Shown piece by piece: positions 19,337 through 27,001 of a stretch of 64,000 nt of DNA. Both the position numbers and the translations under genes were made by a program. Location of the stretch: assembly GCF_023091155.1 (NCBI RefSeq), contig NZ_JAHWXK010000001.1, forward strand, positions 620,001 to 684,000, in the 5' to 3' direction. This DNA is from Microbacterium sufflavum (GTDB lineage: Bacteria; Actinomycetota; Actinomycetes; Actinomycetales; Microbacteriaceae). Numbering within the stretch: position 1 is the stretch's first letter; each line of letters opens with the position of its first letter. The notes under the pieces are model-generated. The model searched no databases. It was not told the DNA's origin and was given only the letters and a program-made list of their open reading frames with translations.

Positions 19337-20280
19337 GAGCGCACCTTCTTCTTCTTCGGATTCGCACCCCGGGAGACGCGCGTGTACATCAGCGCGATCA
19401 CGAGGTTGATCAGGAGCATGATGAGCGAGATCGCCGCACCGAGGCCGAGCTGTCCGCCCGGGATCGCGGTCTGGTAGATGTACACCGAGAGGATGTCGGT
19501 CTGCCCGTTGGGGCCGCCCGCGGTCAGCAGGTACGGCGTGAACGTGTTGAACGTCCACAGCGTGATCAGCAGCGTGTTGGTGAGCAGGTGCCCCTTGATG
19601 TTGGGCAGGATCACGTCGCGCAGCTGCTGCCACGTGTTGGCGCCGACCATGCGGGCGCTCTCCAGCTGCGACGGCGGCACGGCGCTGATGGCGGACGAGA
19701 ACAGCTGCATCGAGAACGCGGTCCCGACCCAGATGTTGAAGATGATGATGCACTCCATCGGATGCTCGATCAGCCAGGCGGCACCCTCGGTGCCGAGCAG
19801 GGCGTTGAGCGTGCCGGTGCGGCGGTCGAGCAGGGCGAGCCACAGGAACGAGGCGACCGAGGCCGGGATGACCCAGGCCGCGAGCACGAGCGTCTCGATG
19901 AAGGTCTTGACGCCGGGACGGACGTTGCGCAGCATCCACGCCAGCGCGAATCCGAGCACGGTCTGCCCGATGATGCCCGAGACGAGCACGAACACGAGCG
20001 TGAGCCACAGGGAGTTCCAGAACCGCGGGTCGTTCAGCGCGGTGGAGAAGTTGTCCAGGCCGACGAACTGCGGGTTGGCGGCCGCGAAGCCGGTGAGCCG
20101 GTAGTTCGTCATCCCCAGGTAGACGGTCCAGATCGCGGGGAAGAGGAGGAACAGGCCGATCAGGAGGAGCCCGGGGGCCGCGAACAGCGTCGCCCTGGCG
20201 CGCCCCAGACCGGCGACGTCCTCCGCGCGGCGCCGGCGGGGAGCGCGGACGCTCCCCGCCGGCATCGTTGCATTCGTCAT
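19333..20280 (-). CDS. Carbohydrate ABC transporter permease, MalF type
   Basis: 315 residues from the ATG at 20280. A GTG at 20286, which overlaps the binding-protein stop as GTGA, is an alternative start adding two residues. After about 30 basic residues there are six helices. The EAA-like loop reads SARMVGANTWQQLRDVILP, and the MalF-type loop TAGGPNGQTD is present. The end KKKKVRS is strongly basic. Part of the importer in the second inositol-region operon. Confidence 0.9.
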   Translation of the reverse strand: MTNATMPAGSVRAPRRRRAEDVAGLGRARATLFAAPGLLLIGLFLLFPAIWTVYLGMTNYRLTGFAAANPQFVGLDNFSTALNDPRFWNSLWLTLVFVLVSGIIGQTVLGFALAWMLRNVRPGVKTFIETLVLAAWVIPASVASFLWLALLDRRTGTLNALLGTEGAAWLIEHPMECIIIFNIWVGTAFSMQLFSSAISAVPPSQLESARMVGANTWQQLRDVILPNIKGHLLTNTLLITLWTFNTFTPYLLTAGGPNGQTDILSVYIYQTAIPGGQLGLGAAISLIMLLINLVIALMYTRVSRGANPKKKKVRS

Positions 20281-20282
20281 GG

Positions 20283-21692
20283 TCACTCGGAGATCGCGTC
20301 CGGTCCCACGACGCCTTCGAGACCACGGACGTAGGTCTTCAGCGCATCGTCGACCGAGGTTCCGGTGGCGACGTCGAGCGTGGCCTGCTGCAGCAGCACC
20401 GACACCTGCGGGTACGCGGCGAGACCGGGGCGGTACGCCGTGATCGGCAGCACCTCCTGGCTCACGAACGTCAGCATCGGGTCGGACGACAGCAGCTTCT
20501 CGTTCACGTCGTCACGCGGCGAGATCGCGAGCGTGCCGGCGGCACGGGCCTCGTACGCCTCGGGCGAGTTCATGAACGCGAGCAGCTCCCACGCCAGCTC
20601 GGCGTGCTTCGAGTTCGGGTTGAGCACGCGGCCGGTGCCGCCCGACATCGACACGAAGTCCTGGCCCTTGATGCCCTCGCCGGGCTCGACCGCGGGGATC
20701 TTGGCGTAGCCGACGACCTCGTCGCGGTTGGCCATGGGCGCGGTGCCCACACCCTCCGCGGGGTTGATCACGGAGCGCCAGAAGTAGTCGCCCTCCAGGA
20801 GGATGCCGATCTTGCCCTCGGCGAACAGCTGGAACGACGTGTCGCGGCCGGAGGCCTCCTGCTGCAGCACGGGGTCGCCCAGGCCCTCATCGACGTAGAT
20901 CGTCTTGTAGAGGTCGAGCACCTCCTGCATGCCGTCGGTGGCGCCGATCCACTTGCCGTCCTCGTACACCTGCTCGCCGGTGCCGACGAGCATCGGGAGC
21001 AGGCCCTGCATGGTCGTGGCCTCGCCCATCGCGGTACCGGCGTTGAGCTGGATCGGGGTCACGCCGTCGATCTTCTTGAGGTCCTTCGCGGCATCGAGGA
21101 TGTCGTCCCAGCTCTCCGGCGCCCAGTCCTCGTCGAGGCCGGCCTGCGCGAACAGGTCCTTGTTGTAGTAGAGCACCCGGCCGTCCGCGCCCTGGGGCAC
21201 CCCGTAGCGGTCGCCGTCGAACGACAGCGCGCTCTGCACGGCGTCGGGGATCTGTCCCCAGCCGTCCCAGTCGTCCACGGCGTCGCCGCCGACCTCGGCG
21301 AGCGGCTTGATGTAGCCGGCCTCGGCGAACTCGCCGACCCAGATGCCGTCCATGCCGATGATGTCGGCGCCCTTGCCGGACTGCAGGTCGAGGGCGATCT
21401 TCGTCTTGTAGTCCTCGTCGTCGACGCCCTGCGGCTGGAACTCGACGGTGACGTCCTTGCCGTCCTCCTCCATGGCCTTCTCGAACTCGGGGACGACCCA
21501 GTCCGCGATCCAGTCGGCCTCGGCGGCGTTCTTGCCTCCCGTGATGGAGTTGGTGGTGAGCGTCAGGGTGACGGGCCCCGTCGACTCCTCGGCCTCGGGC
21601 TCCGATCCTCCGGAGCAGCCGGCCAGCACGACCGCACCGACGGTGGTGAGGGCGAACGCCGCGAGCAGGCGGCGCTTTCCTTGCGTGACCAT
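20283..21692 (-). CDS. Extracellular solute-binding lipoprotein (family 1)
   Basis: 469 residues. The signal peptide has a basic start (MVTQGKRR), a hydrophobic stretch and a lipobox VLAGC, so the mature protein is anchored at Cys about position 26. The body is a family 1 sugar-binding protein, with periplasmic folding features such as DVTVEFQPQG, GTAMGEATTMQGL and EGKIGILLEGDYFW. It captures the substrate for the two permeases next to it. AAGAAAGG six bases before the ATG is a good ribosome site. An intercistronic hairpin upstream may protect its message. The ligand is unknown. Confidence 0.9.
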   Translation of the reverse strand: MVTQGKRRLLAAFALTTVGAVVLAGCSGGSEPEAEESTGPVTLTLTTNSITGGKNAAEADWIADWVVPEFEKAMEEDGKDVTVEFQPQGVDDEDYKTKIALDLQSGKGADIIGMDGIWVGEFAEAGYIKPLAEVGGDAVDDWDGWGQIPDAVQSALSFDGDRYGVPQGADGRVLYYNKDLFAQAGLDEDWAPESWDDILDAAKDLKKIDGVTPIQLNAGTAMGEATTMQGLLPMLVGTGEQVYEDGKWIGATDGMQEVLDLYKTIYVDEGLGDPVLQQEASGRDTSFQLFAEGKIGILLEGDYFWRSVINPAEGVGTAPMANRDEVVGYAKIPAVEPGEGIKGQDFVSMSGGTGRVLNPNSKHAELAWELLAFMNSPEAYEARAAGTLAISPRDDVNEKLLSSDPMLTFVSQEVLPITAYRPGLAAYPQVSVLLQQATLDVATGTSVDDALKTYVRGLEGVVGPDAISE

Positions 21693-21717
21693 TTCCGACC
21701 TTTCTTGTCGTTGATCG

Positions 21718-21735
21718 CCGAGCGGTGGCGCTCGG
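21718..21735 (-). promoter_or_regulatory. Intercistronic hairpin before the binding-protein gene
   Basis: A perfect 7-bp inverted repeat CCGAGCG/CGCTCGG with a 4-nt loop lies in the 63-bp gap between the Gfo/Idh gene and the binding-protein gene. It has no T-run, so it is more likely an mRNA-processing or 5'-end-stabilising structure giving higher binding-protein levels than a terminator. This role is inferred. Confidence 0.45.
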
Positions 21736-21755
21736 ATTCGGGTGTTGCGGGATGG

Positions 21756-22925
21756 CTACTGCGCGGCTTCGGCGCTCGGGTCGAGCGCGTGGCCCTTCGA
21801 GACCGCGAGCGCGCGGATGATCCGCTGCCCGACGCGCACGTCGGCGACCGACTCCTCGACGCTCGCCCCGTCGGGGCGTTCGCCGCGGACCAGGGCCGCG
21901 AGCGCGTACAGCTCGTTCTCGAATGCTTCCTGTTGCATCCACCGCGATTCGCTCACGCGGATGCCGAGCTCCGGGTGACTCTCGGTCACGCGGAGGATGG
22001 TGGGGAGGTTCGTCACGTAGGGCACGCCGAACACGAGCTCGATCGATCCGGCCTCGTGGTGGAACGCGACGGTCTCCTGGTAGTCGGGGTAGCCGTCGAT
22101 GTAGTGCCAGTCGACGGTCCACGGCGTCTCGTCGCGGGCGAGGGTGCCGCGCACGTGCACGGAGCCCGGCATCTTCGGGCCCCAGTGCTGCGCGAACGCG
22201 ACCTCGCCGAGACCACCGACGAGCGACCGGAGCAGCCCCACGTCGTGCACGATCGAGCCGAGCACGACGTTGGTGTACAGCGTGCGGAGGTCGACGGGGA
22301 GGTCTGACCCGACGGCACCGTCGACGATGGCGGCTGTGGCGGCGAGCAGGGGCTCGATGGTGTCGCGGGGCACGTCGCCCGTGGGAGCGGCGAGCCGCGC
22401 GTAGGCGAGCTGCGAGCCGTCGAGCGGGTGCATGACCTGCACGTCGATCGCGCGCAGGGTCACGTCGGCGAGCAGTTCCTTCGCGCGCAGCGACGCGGTG
22501 TCGTACTCCTTCATGTAGCCGACGCGCACCCAGTCGCGCAGGTCGAGGCCGGCCTCGCGCCCGTACGCCGTGAGCTCGTCCAGCTCGGCGAGCGAGTAGG
22601 CGAGCGGCTTCTCGGCGAGCACCCGGATGCCCGCCCGCACGAGCCGCAGGGTGTCTCCCGCGTGCGAGCCGGTGGTGGCGAGGATGGCGGCGTCCACGTC
22701 GAGGTCGCCGGCGGCCGTCGCGGCCACGAGCTCGTCGACCGAGGTGAACCGCCGGGCGGACGGCACGCCGTAGCGGGCGCCCATGTCGGCGGTGCGCGCG
22801 GCGGACAGGTCGACGAGCGCGGCGATCGCGAAGGCCTCGGCGTTGCGGCGCAGCAGCGGCAGGTGCACGCTCTGGCTGATCGCGCCGAGTCCGATCACGG
22901 CGACGCGGGTGACGGCGGCGCTCAT
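21756..22925 (-). CDS. Gfo/Idh/MocA-family dehydrogenase
   Basis: 389 residues. An N-terminal Rossmann fold (VAVIGLGAISQSVHLPLL) is followed by the conserved AEKPLA motif whose Lys takes part in catalysis, then the alpha/beta substrate domain. The family oxidises or epimerises sugars and inositols with NAD(P). It differs from classical IolG proteins at the N-terminus, so inositol dehydrogenase is only one option; a glycoside 3-dehydrogenase is another. The ATG at 22925 overlaps the stop of the preceding barrel gene (ATGA). Confidence 0.85.
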   Translation of the reverse strand: MSAAVTRVAVIGLGAISQSVHLPLLRRNAEAFAIAALVDLSAARTADMGARYGVPSARRFTSVDELVAATAAGDLDVDAAILATTGSHAGDTLRLVRAGIRVLAEKPLAYSLAELDELTAYGREAGLDLRDWVRVGYMKEYDTASLRAKELLADVTLRAIDVQVMHPLDGSQLAYARLAAPTGDVPRDTIEPLLAATAAIVDGAVGSDLPVDLRTLYTNVVLGSIVHDVGLLRSLVGGLGEVAFAQHWGPKMPGSVHVRGTLARDETPWTVDWHYIDGYPDYQETVAFHHEAGSIELVFGVPYVTNLPTILRVTESHPELGIRVSESRWMQQEAFENELYALAALVRGERPDGASVEESVADVRVGQRIIRALAVSKGHALDPSAEAAQ

Positions 22926-23830
22926 GCGAACCACCGCCGCAGGGCCTCGCGGTTGGCGGCCTGCTCGGCCACGGCGCGCTCCACGTCGGCGGTCGAGCGC
23001 GGCACCACGTCCTGCTCGACGATCAGCCATCCGGAGTACCCGCTCGCGACGATCTCGTCGAGCAGGGCGTCGACGGCGAGGTCGCCCTCCCCGAGGGGTA
23101 CGAACACGCGCTTCTCCCACACCGAGCGCATGGGGTCGTCGGCGGCCAGGGCGTCGTGCAGCAGGGCGGTGCGGGCGTCCTTCAGGTGCAGGTGGTTGAT
23201 CCGCTCGCGCCAGCGCCGGTAGTCGGGCAGGGGGTCGCCGCCGCCGATCAGCAGGTGACCGGAGTCGAACGTGAGGTCGACGTCGGTGGAGGCGAGCAGC
23301 GCGTCGATCTCCTCCGGCGTCTCGACGTGCGTGCACGCGTGGTGGTGGAAGGTGGGCTCGAGGCCCCGGTCGCGCACGCGCGCGGCGGCGCGGTTCACCC
23401 GGTCGGCGAACCGGTCCCACGCGGCACCGCGGAGCGTGAGCTCGGGGGCGCCGCCCGGGCGGGCCTTGCGGGCGGGGCTGCCGGAGTCGGCGAGGGTGGG
23501 CAGCGGTGCGAGGTCCTGGCCGCGGTCGGCGGCGGTGACGAACACGTCGAGCGTGCGGTCGAGGCCGGCCAGCGCGGCGGCGAACTCCTCGTCCTCGCCC
23601 GCGAACGGCAGGTCGACCCAGCCGCCGGCGAGGTCGAGGCCGTGGCGGGAGAGGCGCTCGTCGAGCTCGGCGCCCTGGCCGAGGAGACCGACGGGGCCCA
23701 GGTCGATGCCCTGGTATCCGGCTTCGCTGATCCAGCGGGCGAGCTGCTCCCCGTCGGGGAGGGCCACGAGGTCCGGTCGAGCGAGTTCGAAGACTCCGTA
23801 GCTCACCGGCGCGTTCGCGATGCGGATCAC
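22922..23830 (-). CDS. Sugar phosphate isomerase/epimerase-type TIM barrel, IolE-like
   Basis: 302 residues. The N-terminal IANAPVSYGVF resembles the APVSWGV of inosose dehydratase IolE. Metal-site segments of the family are visible: HHHACTHVET, FDSGHLL, HLKD and IVEQD. It may dehydrate 2-keto-inositol or isomerise a related keto-sugar. The start is taken as GTG at 23830 because GGAGAAAGGA lies just before it; an ATG at 23848 has no ribosome site and would place that Shine-Dalgarno sequence inside the coding region. It is the first gene of the importer/mannosidase operon. Confidence 0.8.
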   Translation of the reverse strand: MIRIANAPVSYGVFELARPDLVALPDGEQLARWISEAGYQGIDLGPVGLLGQGAELDERLSRHGLDLAGGWVDLPFAGEDEEFAAALAGLDRTLDVFVTAADRGQDLAPLPTLADSGSPARKARPGGAPELTLRGAAWDRFADRVNRAAARVRDRGLEPTFHHHACTHVETPEEIDALLASTDVDLTFDSGHLLIGGGDPLPDYRRWRERINHLHLKDARTALLHDALAADDPMRSVWEKRVFVPLGEGDLAVDALLDEIVASGYSGWLIVEQDVVPRSTADVERAVAEQAANREALRRWFA

Positions 23831-23877
23831 GCGTTGTCCTTTCTCCATTGAATGGTCGAACCCTGGGTTCGTCTCGA

Positions 23878-23906
23878 ATGTTAGCAGGTCATGACATATG
23901 CATCAA
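23878..23906 (-). promoter_or_regulatory. Promoter of the importer/mannosidase operon with operator in the spacer
   Basis: Reading the minus strand: -35 TTGATG (23906-23901), 17-bp spacer, -10 TAACAT (23883-23878). The spacer holds GGTCATGACA (plus strand 23887-23896), an exact match to the KGWCHTRACA consensus with a perfectly palindromic core GTCATGAC. The -35 overlaps the mgtC-like stop codon. A repressor here would block the operon. The arrangement is seen directly; the regulator's identity is inferred. Confidence 0.7.
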
Positions 23907-24604
23907 TCGTCCTCGGAGAAGCCCTGCACCACGACCGAGCGCACCCCGTCGAGGCGGGCGATCGCGTCGATCAGCTCGGAGCGCGACCCCGGCTCGGCCT
24001 CCGCGAACTCGAGCGTCGCCCGCATGTCCGCCTCACCGTGGATGCGCGCAGCACCGAGCAGTGTGGCTGGCAGCCCCCGCCGCTCGGCCGCCGCCAGCAC
24101 CTCGCGCAGCGCGCCGCGGTCGGCCTCGTACTGCAGGGTCACGCGCAGGCGCTCGGGCTCGGGGCGCACGCGGTCGCGCAGCCGCGACAGCGGGCCGACC
24201 GTGAGGAGATGAAGACCCGTGCCCGCGATCGCGAGCAGGGGCATGTTCGCCCCGCAGGCCATGCCGATCGCCGCGACCACCCAGATGGTCGCGGCCGAGG
24301 TGAGCCCGGACACGGCGTTGTTGCGCACGAAGATCACGCCGGCGCCGAGGAACCCGATCCCCGACACCACCTGCGCCGCGATGCGCGAGGGATCGACGGC
24401 CACCTCCGGCCCGAGCACGCCCTCGAAGCCGTAGGCCGAGATGAGGGTGAAGATGGCCGAGCCCAGGCCCACCAGCACGTGCGTGCGCAGCCCGGCGTTC
24501 TTCTGCTTGCGGGAGCGCTCGACGCCCACGGCCAGCGAGAGCACGAACGCCAGCCCGAGGAGCCCGAGCTCGACGAGCAGGTGGGGATCCCACCCGAAGC
24601 TCAC
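23903..24604 (-). CDS. MgtC/SapB-family membrane protein
   Basis: 233 residues. Four or five N-terminal helices carry MgtC/SapB landmarks (GVERSRKQKNAGLRTHVLVGLGSA, IGFLGAGVIF, GLTSAATIWVVAAIGMACG). A cytoplasmic ACT-like C-terminal domain follows (about 150-233). MgtC proteins are linked to Mg limitation and acid or intracellular survival; the transport role is unclear. GTG start with GGGAG upstream. It stands between the regulator and the importer operon, and its 3' end overlaps that operon's promoter. No functional link to inositol is evident. Confidence 0.85.
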   Translation of the reverse strand: MSFGWDPHLLVELGLLGLAFVLSLAVGVERSRKQKNAGLRTHVLVGLGSAIFTLISAYGFEGVLGPEVAVDPSRIAAQVVSGIGFLGAGVIFVRNNAVSGLTSAATIWVVAAIGMACGANMPLLAIAGTGLHLLTVGPLSRLRDRVRPEPERLRVTLQYEADRGALREVLAAAERRGLPATLLGAARIHGEADMRATLEFAEAEPGSRSELIDAIARLDGVRSVVVQGFSEDD

Positions 24605-24717
24605 GCTGCTCCCGTCATGTCAGCACAATAGCACTTTAAGCATCTCGGAGCTCACCCGCGGCGCCGTCGTGCGCGGGCGCGGCCGGGATCCGCGGAATAC
24701 TGCGCCTCGACGCCGTC

Positions 24718-24747
24718 TGGAGTCGCTCGTATGATTGTCGCTACAAT
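24718..24747 (+). promoter_or_regulatory. Promoter and operator of the GntR regulator gene
   Basis: A -10 TACAAT at 24742-24747 lies 18 bp after a weak -35 TGGAGT (24718-24723). The inverted repeat ATTGT-CGCT-ACAAT (24734-24747) covers the -10 and has the GT-N4-AC core seen at the iol operators and at 25539-25562. This suggests autoregulation of the gene at 24777. Confidence 0.6.
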
Positions 24748-24776
24748 GTGACTCCCCAACCCAGAGCGGAGCATCC

Positions 24777-25538
24777 ATGGCCGATGTCGTCACCCCCTGG
24801 CCCCACGAGCTCTTCGCGGACATCGACCGCACGGGGCCCGTCCCGCTCTACTTCCAGGTGTCCACACGACTCCAGAGCGCGATCCAGTCCGGCGCGATCC
24901 CCGCGGGCGCCCGCCTGGAGAACGAGGTCTCGATCGCGGAGCAGCTCGGACTCTCCCGCCCCACGATCCGCCGCGCCATCCAGGAGCTCGTCGACAAGGG
25001 CCTGCTCGTGCGCCGCCGCGGCATCGGCACCCAGGTGGTGCAGGGCTCGGTCACGCGGCAGGTCGAGCTGACCAGCCTGTACGAAGACCTGCAGAGCGCG
25101 AACCACGAGCCGGGCACGCAGGTGCTGACCCACGAGATCATCCCCGCGACCGACGAGGTGGCCCTCGCGCTCGGGCTCGAGCCGGGCACCGAGGTGCTGC
25201 ATCTGCGCCGCAGACGAAGCACCGACGGCGTCGCGGTCGCGGTGCTCGAGAACTACCTCCCTCGCGAGCTGGCCGACATCTCGACCGAGCAGCTGGAGTC
25301 GCGCGGCCTCTATCAGGTGCTCCGCGCCCGGGGCGTCGCGATCCGCATCGCGAAGCAGAAGATCGGCGCCCGCCGCGCGGAAGACGACGAGCCGGAGCTG
25401 CTGGAGATCGAGGCGGGCGGCCCCGTGCTCACAATGGAGCGCATCTCGTTCGACCAGTCCGGCGCCGCGATCGAGTTCGGCCACCACTGCTACCGCCCCG
25501 ACCTCTACAGCTTCGAGACGACGCTCGTCGCCAAGTAG
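24777..25538 (+). CDS. iolR: GntR-family (HutC/UTRA) regulator, probable inositol repressor
   Basis: 253 residues. The N-terminal winged helix (about 14-85) has the GntR pattern GPVPLYFQVSTRLQSAI...LENEVSIAEQLGLSRPTIRRAIQELVDKGL. A UTRA effector domain follows (about 95-245), including ALGLEPGTEVLHLRR and FEFGHHCYRPDLY-like end. GGAG five bases before the ATG sets the start; an in-frame TTG at 24735 lies inside the operator and is rejected. Sites with a GT-N4-AC core precede this gene, the next gene and both inositol-region operons. It therefore probably represses all of them. The symbol is by analogy to C. glutamicum IolR. Confidence 0.75.
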   Translation: MADVVTPWPHELFADIDRTGPVPLYFQVSTRLQSAIQSGAIPAGARLENEVSIAEQLGLSRPTIRRAIQELVDKGLLVRRRGIGTQVVQGSVTRQVELTSLYEDLQSANHEPGTQVLTHEIIPATDEVALALGLEPGTEVLHLRRRRSTDGVAVAVLENYLPRELADISTEQLESRGLYQVLRARGVAIRIAKQKIGARRAEDDEPELLEIEAGGPVLTMERISFDQSGAAIEFGHHCYRPDLYSFETTLVAK

Positions 25539-25562
25539 CACAACTTGTAATGACAAGTTGTG
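25539..25562 (+). promoter_or_regulatory. 24-bp perfect palindrome between regulator and aldolase genes
   Basis: Arms CACAACTTGT (25539-25548) and ACAAGTTGTG (25553-25562) flank a 4-bp AATG centre. It begins directly after the regulator stop and lies 39 bp before the aldolase start. The inner TTGT-N4-ACAA equals the pattern in the regulator's own promoter. The AT-rich arms and the lack of a T-run make an operator more likely than a terminator. Confidence 0.65.
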
Positions 25563-25601
25563 GTGCGGAAGAATGGACGCATCCCTCGATCAAGGAGCGC
25601 C

Positions 25602-26240
25602 ATGTCCGACCGTCTCGCCCGCGCCCGCACCACCGGCGTCCTCGCCGTCCTCCGCGCCCCCTCGCCCGAACTCGCCCTGGAGGCCTCGGAGGCGATCATC
25701 CGGGGTGGAGTGACCGGCATCGAGGTCACCTACTCCACGCCCGACGCCCCGGCCGTGATCCGCGAGCTGATCGCCCGCCACGGTGACGCCGCCTACATCG
25801 GCGCCGGAACCGTGACGACCCCCGCGCAGGCCGCGCAGGCCGCCGACGCCGGGGCCGAGTTCCTGGTGAGCCCCGGCACGCTCCCGGCCCTCACCCGCGC
25901 GATGCTCGACACCGGCCGCGTCGTGATGACCGGCGCCCTCACGCCCACCGAGGTCATGGGCGCGCTCGAGCTCGGTGTCGACGTCGTGAAGATCTTCCCC
26001 GCCTCGCTCGGCGGCGCGGCCTACCTCGGCGCTCTCCGCGGCCCGTTCCCCGACGCCCCGCTCATGCCCACCGGCGGCGTCAAGCCCGACAACCTCGCCG
26101 ACTGGTACGCCGCGGGCGCGGTCGCGGTGGGCGCCGGCGGCGACCTCGCCAACGGCGCCTCGATCGCGGCGTCCGACTGGGCCGACCTGGAGCAGCGCGC
26201 CGCCCGGTTCGCCGCCGCGCTCGCCTCCGTGCGGAGCTGA
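25602..26240 (+). CDS. KDPG/KHG-type aldolase (Eda family)
   Basis: 212 residues, the normal size. Class I aldolase with Glu41 in GIEVTYSTP and the Schiff-base Lys130 in VDVVKIFPAS; phosphate-binding GGVKPDN and GAGGDL are present. It cleaves 2-keto-3-deoxy acids such as KDPG, KDPGal or 4-hydroxy-2-oxoglutarate to pyruvate plus an aldehyde. AAGGAG sits four bases before the ATG. Its position under the same type of operator as the inositol genes suggests a part in the same catabolism, perhaps for a sugar-acid released from the glycoside. Confidence 0.9.
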   Translation: MSDRLARARTTGVLAVLRAPSPELALEASEAIIRGGVTGIEVTYSTPDAPAVIRELIARHGDAAYIGAGTVTTPAQAAQAADAGAEFLVSPGTLPALTRAMLDTGRVVMTGALTPTEVMGALELGVDVVKIFPASLGGAAYLGALRGPFPDAPLMPTGGVKPDNLADWYAAGAVAVGAGGDLANGASIAASDWADLEQRAARFAAALASVRS

Positions 26241-26263
26241 CGCTCCCCCGCCTCCGGGCCGTT

Positions 26264-26273
26264 TGGTATACCA
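26264..26273 (+). promoter_or_regulatory. TGGTATACCA palindrome upstream of the ankyrin gene
   Basis: A 10-bp perfect palindrome in the 44-bp gap between the aldolase stop and the ankyrin-lipoprotein start, immediately before the AGAGG ribosome site. It resembles FadR-type GntR operators such as the UxuR/ExuR site. No such regulator is encoded nearby, so the function is uncertain; it could also occlude translation. Confidence 0.35.
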
Positions 26274-26284
26274 GAGGTATGCGG

Positions 26285-27001
26285 ATGCGGCGGGGCGTGC
26301 TCTGGGCGGCCCTCGCGGGGGTCGCCCTGCTCACCTCGGCGTGCACGGCGACCACCGCCACGCACCCGGCCGCACCCACCACGGAGGCCCCGATGACCGA
26401 CACCACGCCCGCCCCGCGCGACGCCACGTCCGCCCTGCTCGACGCCGCCGCCCGCGGTGACGCCGCCGCCGTCCGGGTTGCGCTCGACGCCGGTGCCGAC
26501 ATCGAGGCCCGCGGCGAGGGCGGCATGACCGCACTGGTCGCGGCCACCAAGGCGAACCACGTCGAGGCCGCCCGCGCGCTGATCTCCGCGGGTGCCGACG
26601 TGAACGCGAAGGACGACATCCAGGACTCGGCCTATCTGTACGCGGGTGCCCGCGGTCACGACGAGATCCTGCGCCTCACCCTCGACAACGGCGCCGACCT
26701 CACCAGCACCAACCGCTTCGGCGGCACCGCCCTCATCCCCGCGTCAGAGCGCGGACTGCTCGACACCGTGCAGATCCTGCTCGATGCGGGCGTCGACCCC
26801 GACCACGTGAACAACCTGGGGTGGACGGCGCTGCACGAGGCGATCGTGCTCGGTGACGGCTCGGGGCGCTACGTCGCCGTGGTGCGCGCCCTGCTCGACG
26901 GCGGCGCCGACCCGACCATCCGCGACGGCGACGGCGTGCTCCCGCTCGACCTCGCGACCGCCCGCGGCTTCGAAGACATCGCGGACGAGCTGCGCCGGTG
27001 A
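26285..27001 (+). CDS. Ankyrin-repeat lipoprotein
   Basis: 238 residues. A signal peptide ends in the lipobox LTSAC, so the protein is lipid-anchored outside the membrane. About 40 Thr/Pro/Ala-rich residues follow. Then come five ankyrin repeats from about residue 50, with consensus pieces such as GGMTALVAATKANHVEAARALISAGADVN-like segments. Ankyrin repeats bind other proteins. The start at 26285 is chosen because AGAGG lies seven bases upstream; the ATG at 26279 is only one base from it. The stop shares a base with the next gene's ATG, so the pair is coupled. Confidence 0.85.
   Translation: MRRGVLWAALAGVALLTSACTATTATHPAAPTTEAPMTDTTPAPRDATSALLDAAARGDAAAVRVALDAGADIEARGEGGMTALVAATKANHVEAARALISAGADVNAKDDIQDSAYLYAGARGHDEILRLTLDNGADLTSTNRFGGTALIPASERGLLDTVQILLDAGVDPDHVNNLGWTALHEAIVLGDGSGRYVAVVRALLDGGADPTIRDGDGVLPLDLATARGFEDIADELRR

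Noticed and set aside
25539..25562. Rho-independent terminator of the regulator gene
   Set aside because: Arms are AT-rich, there is no T-run, and the core equals the operator pattern in the regulator's own promoter.
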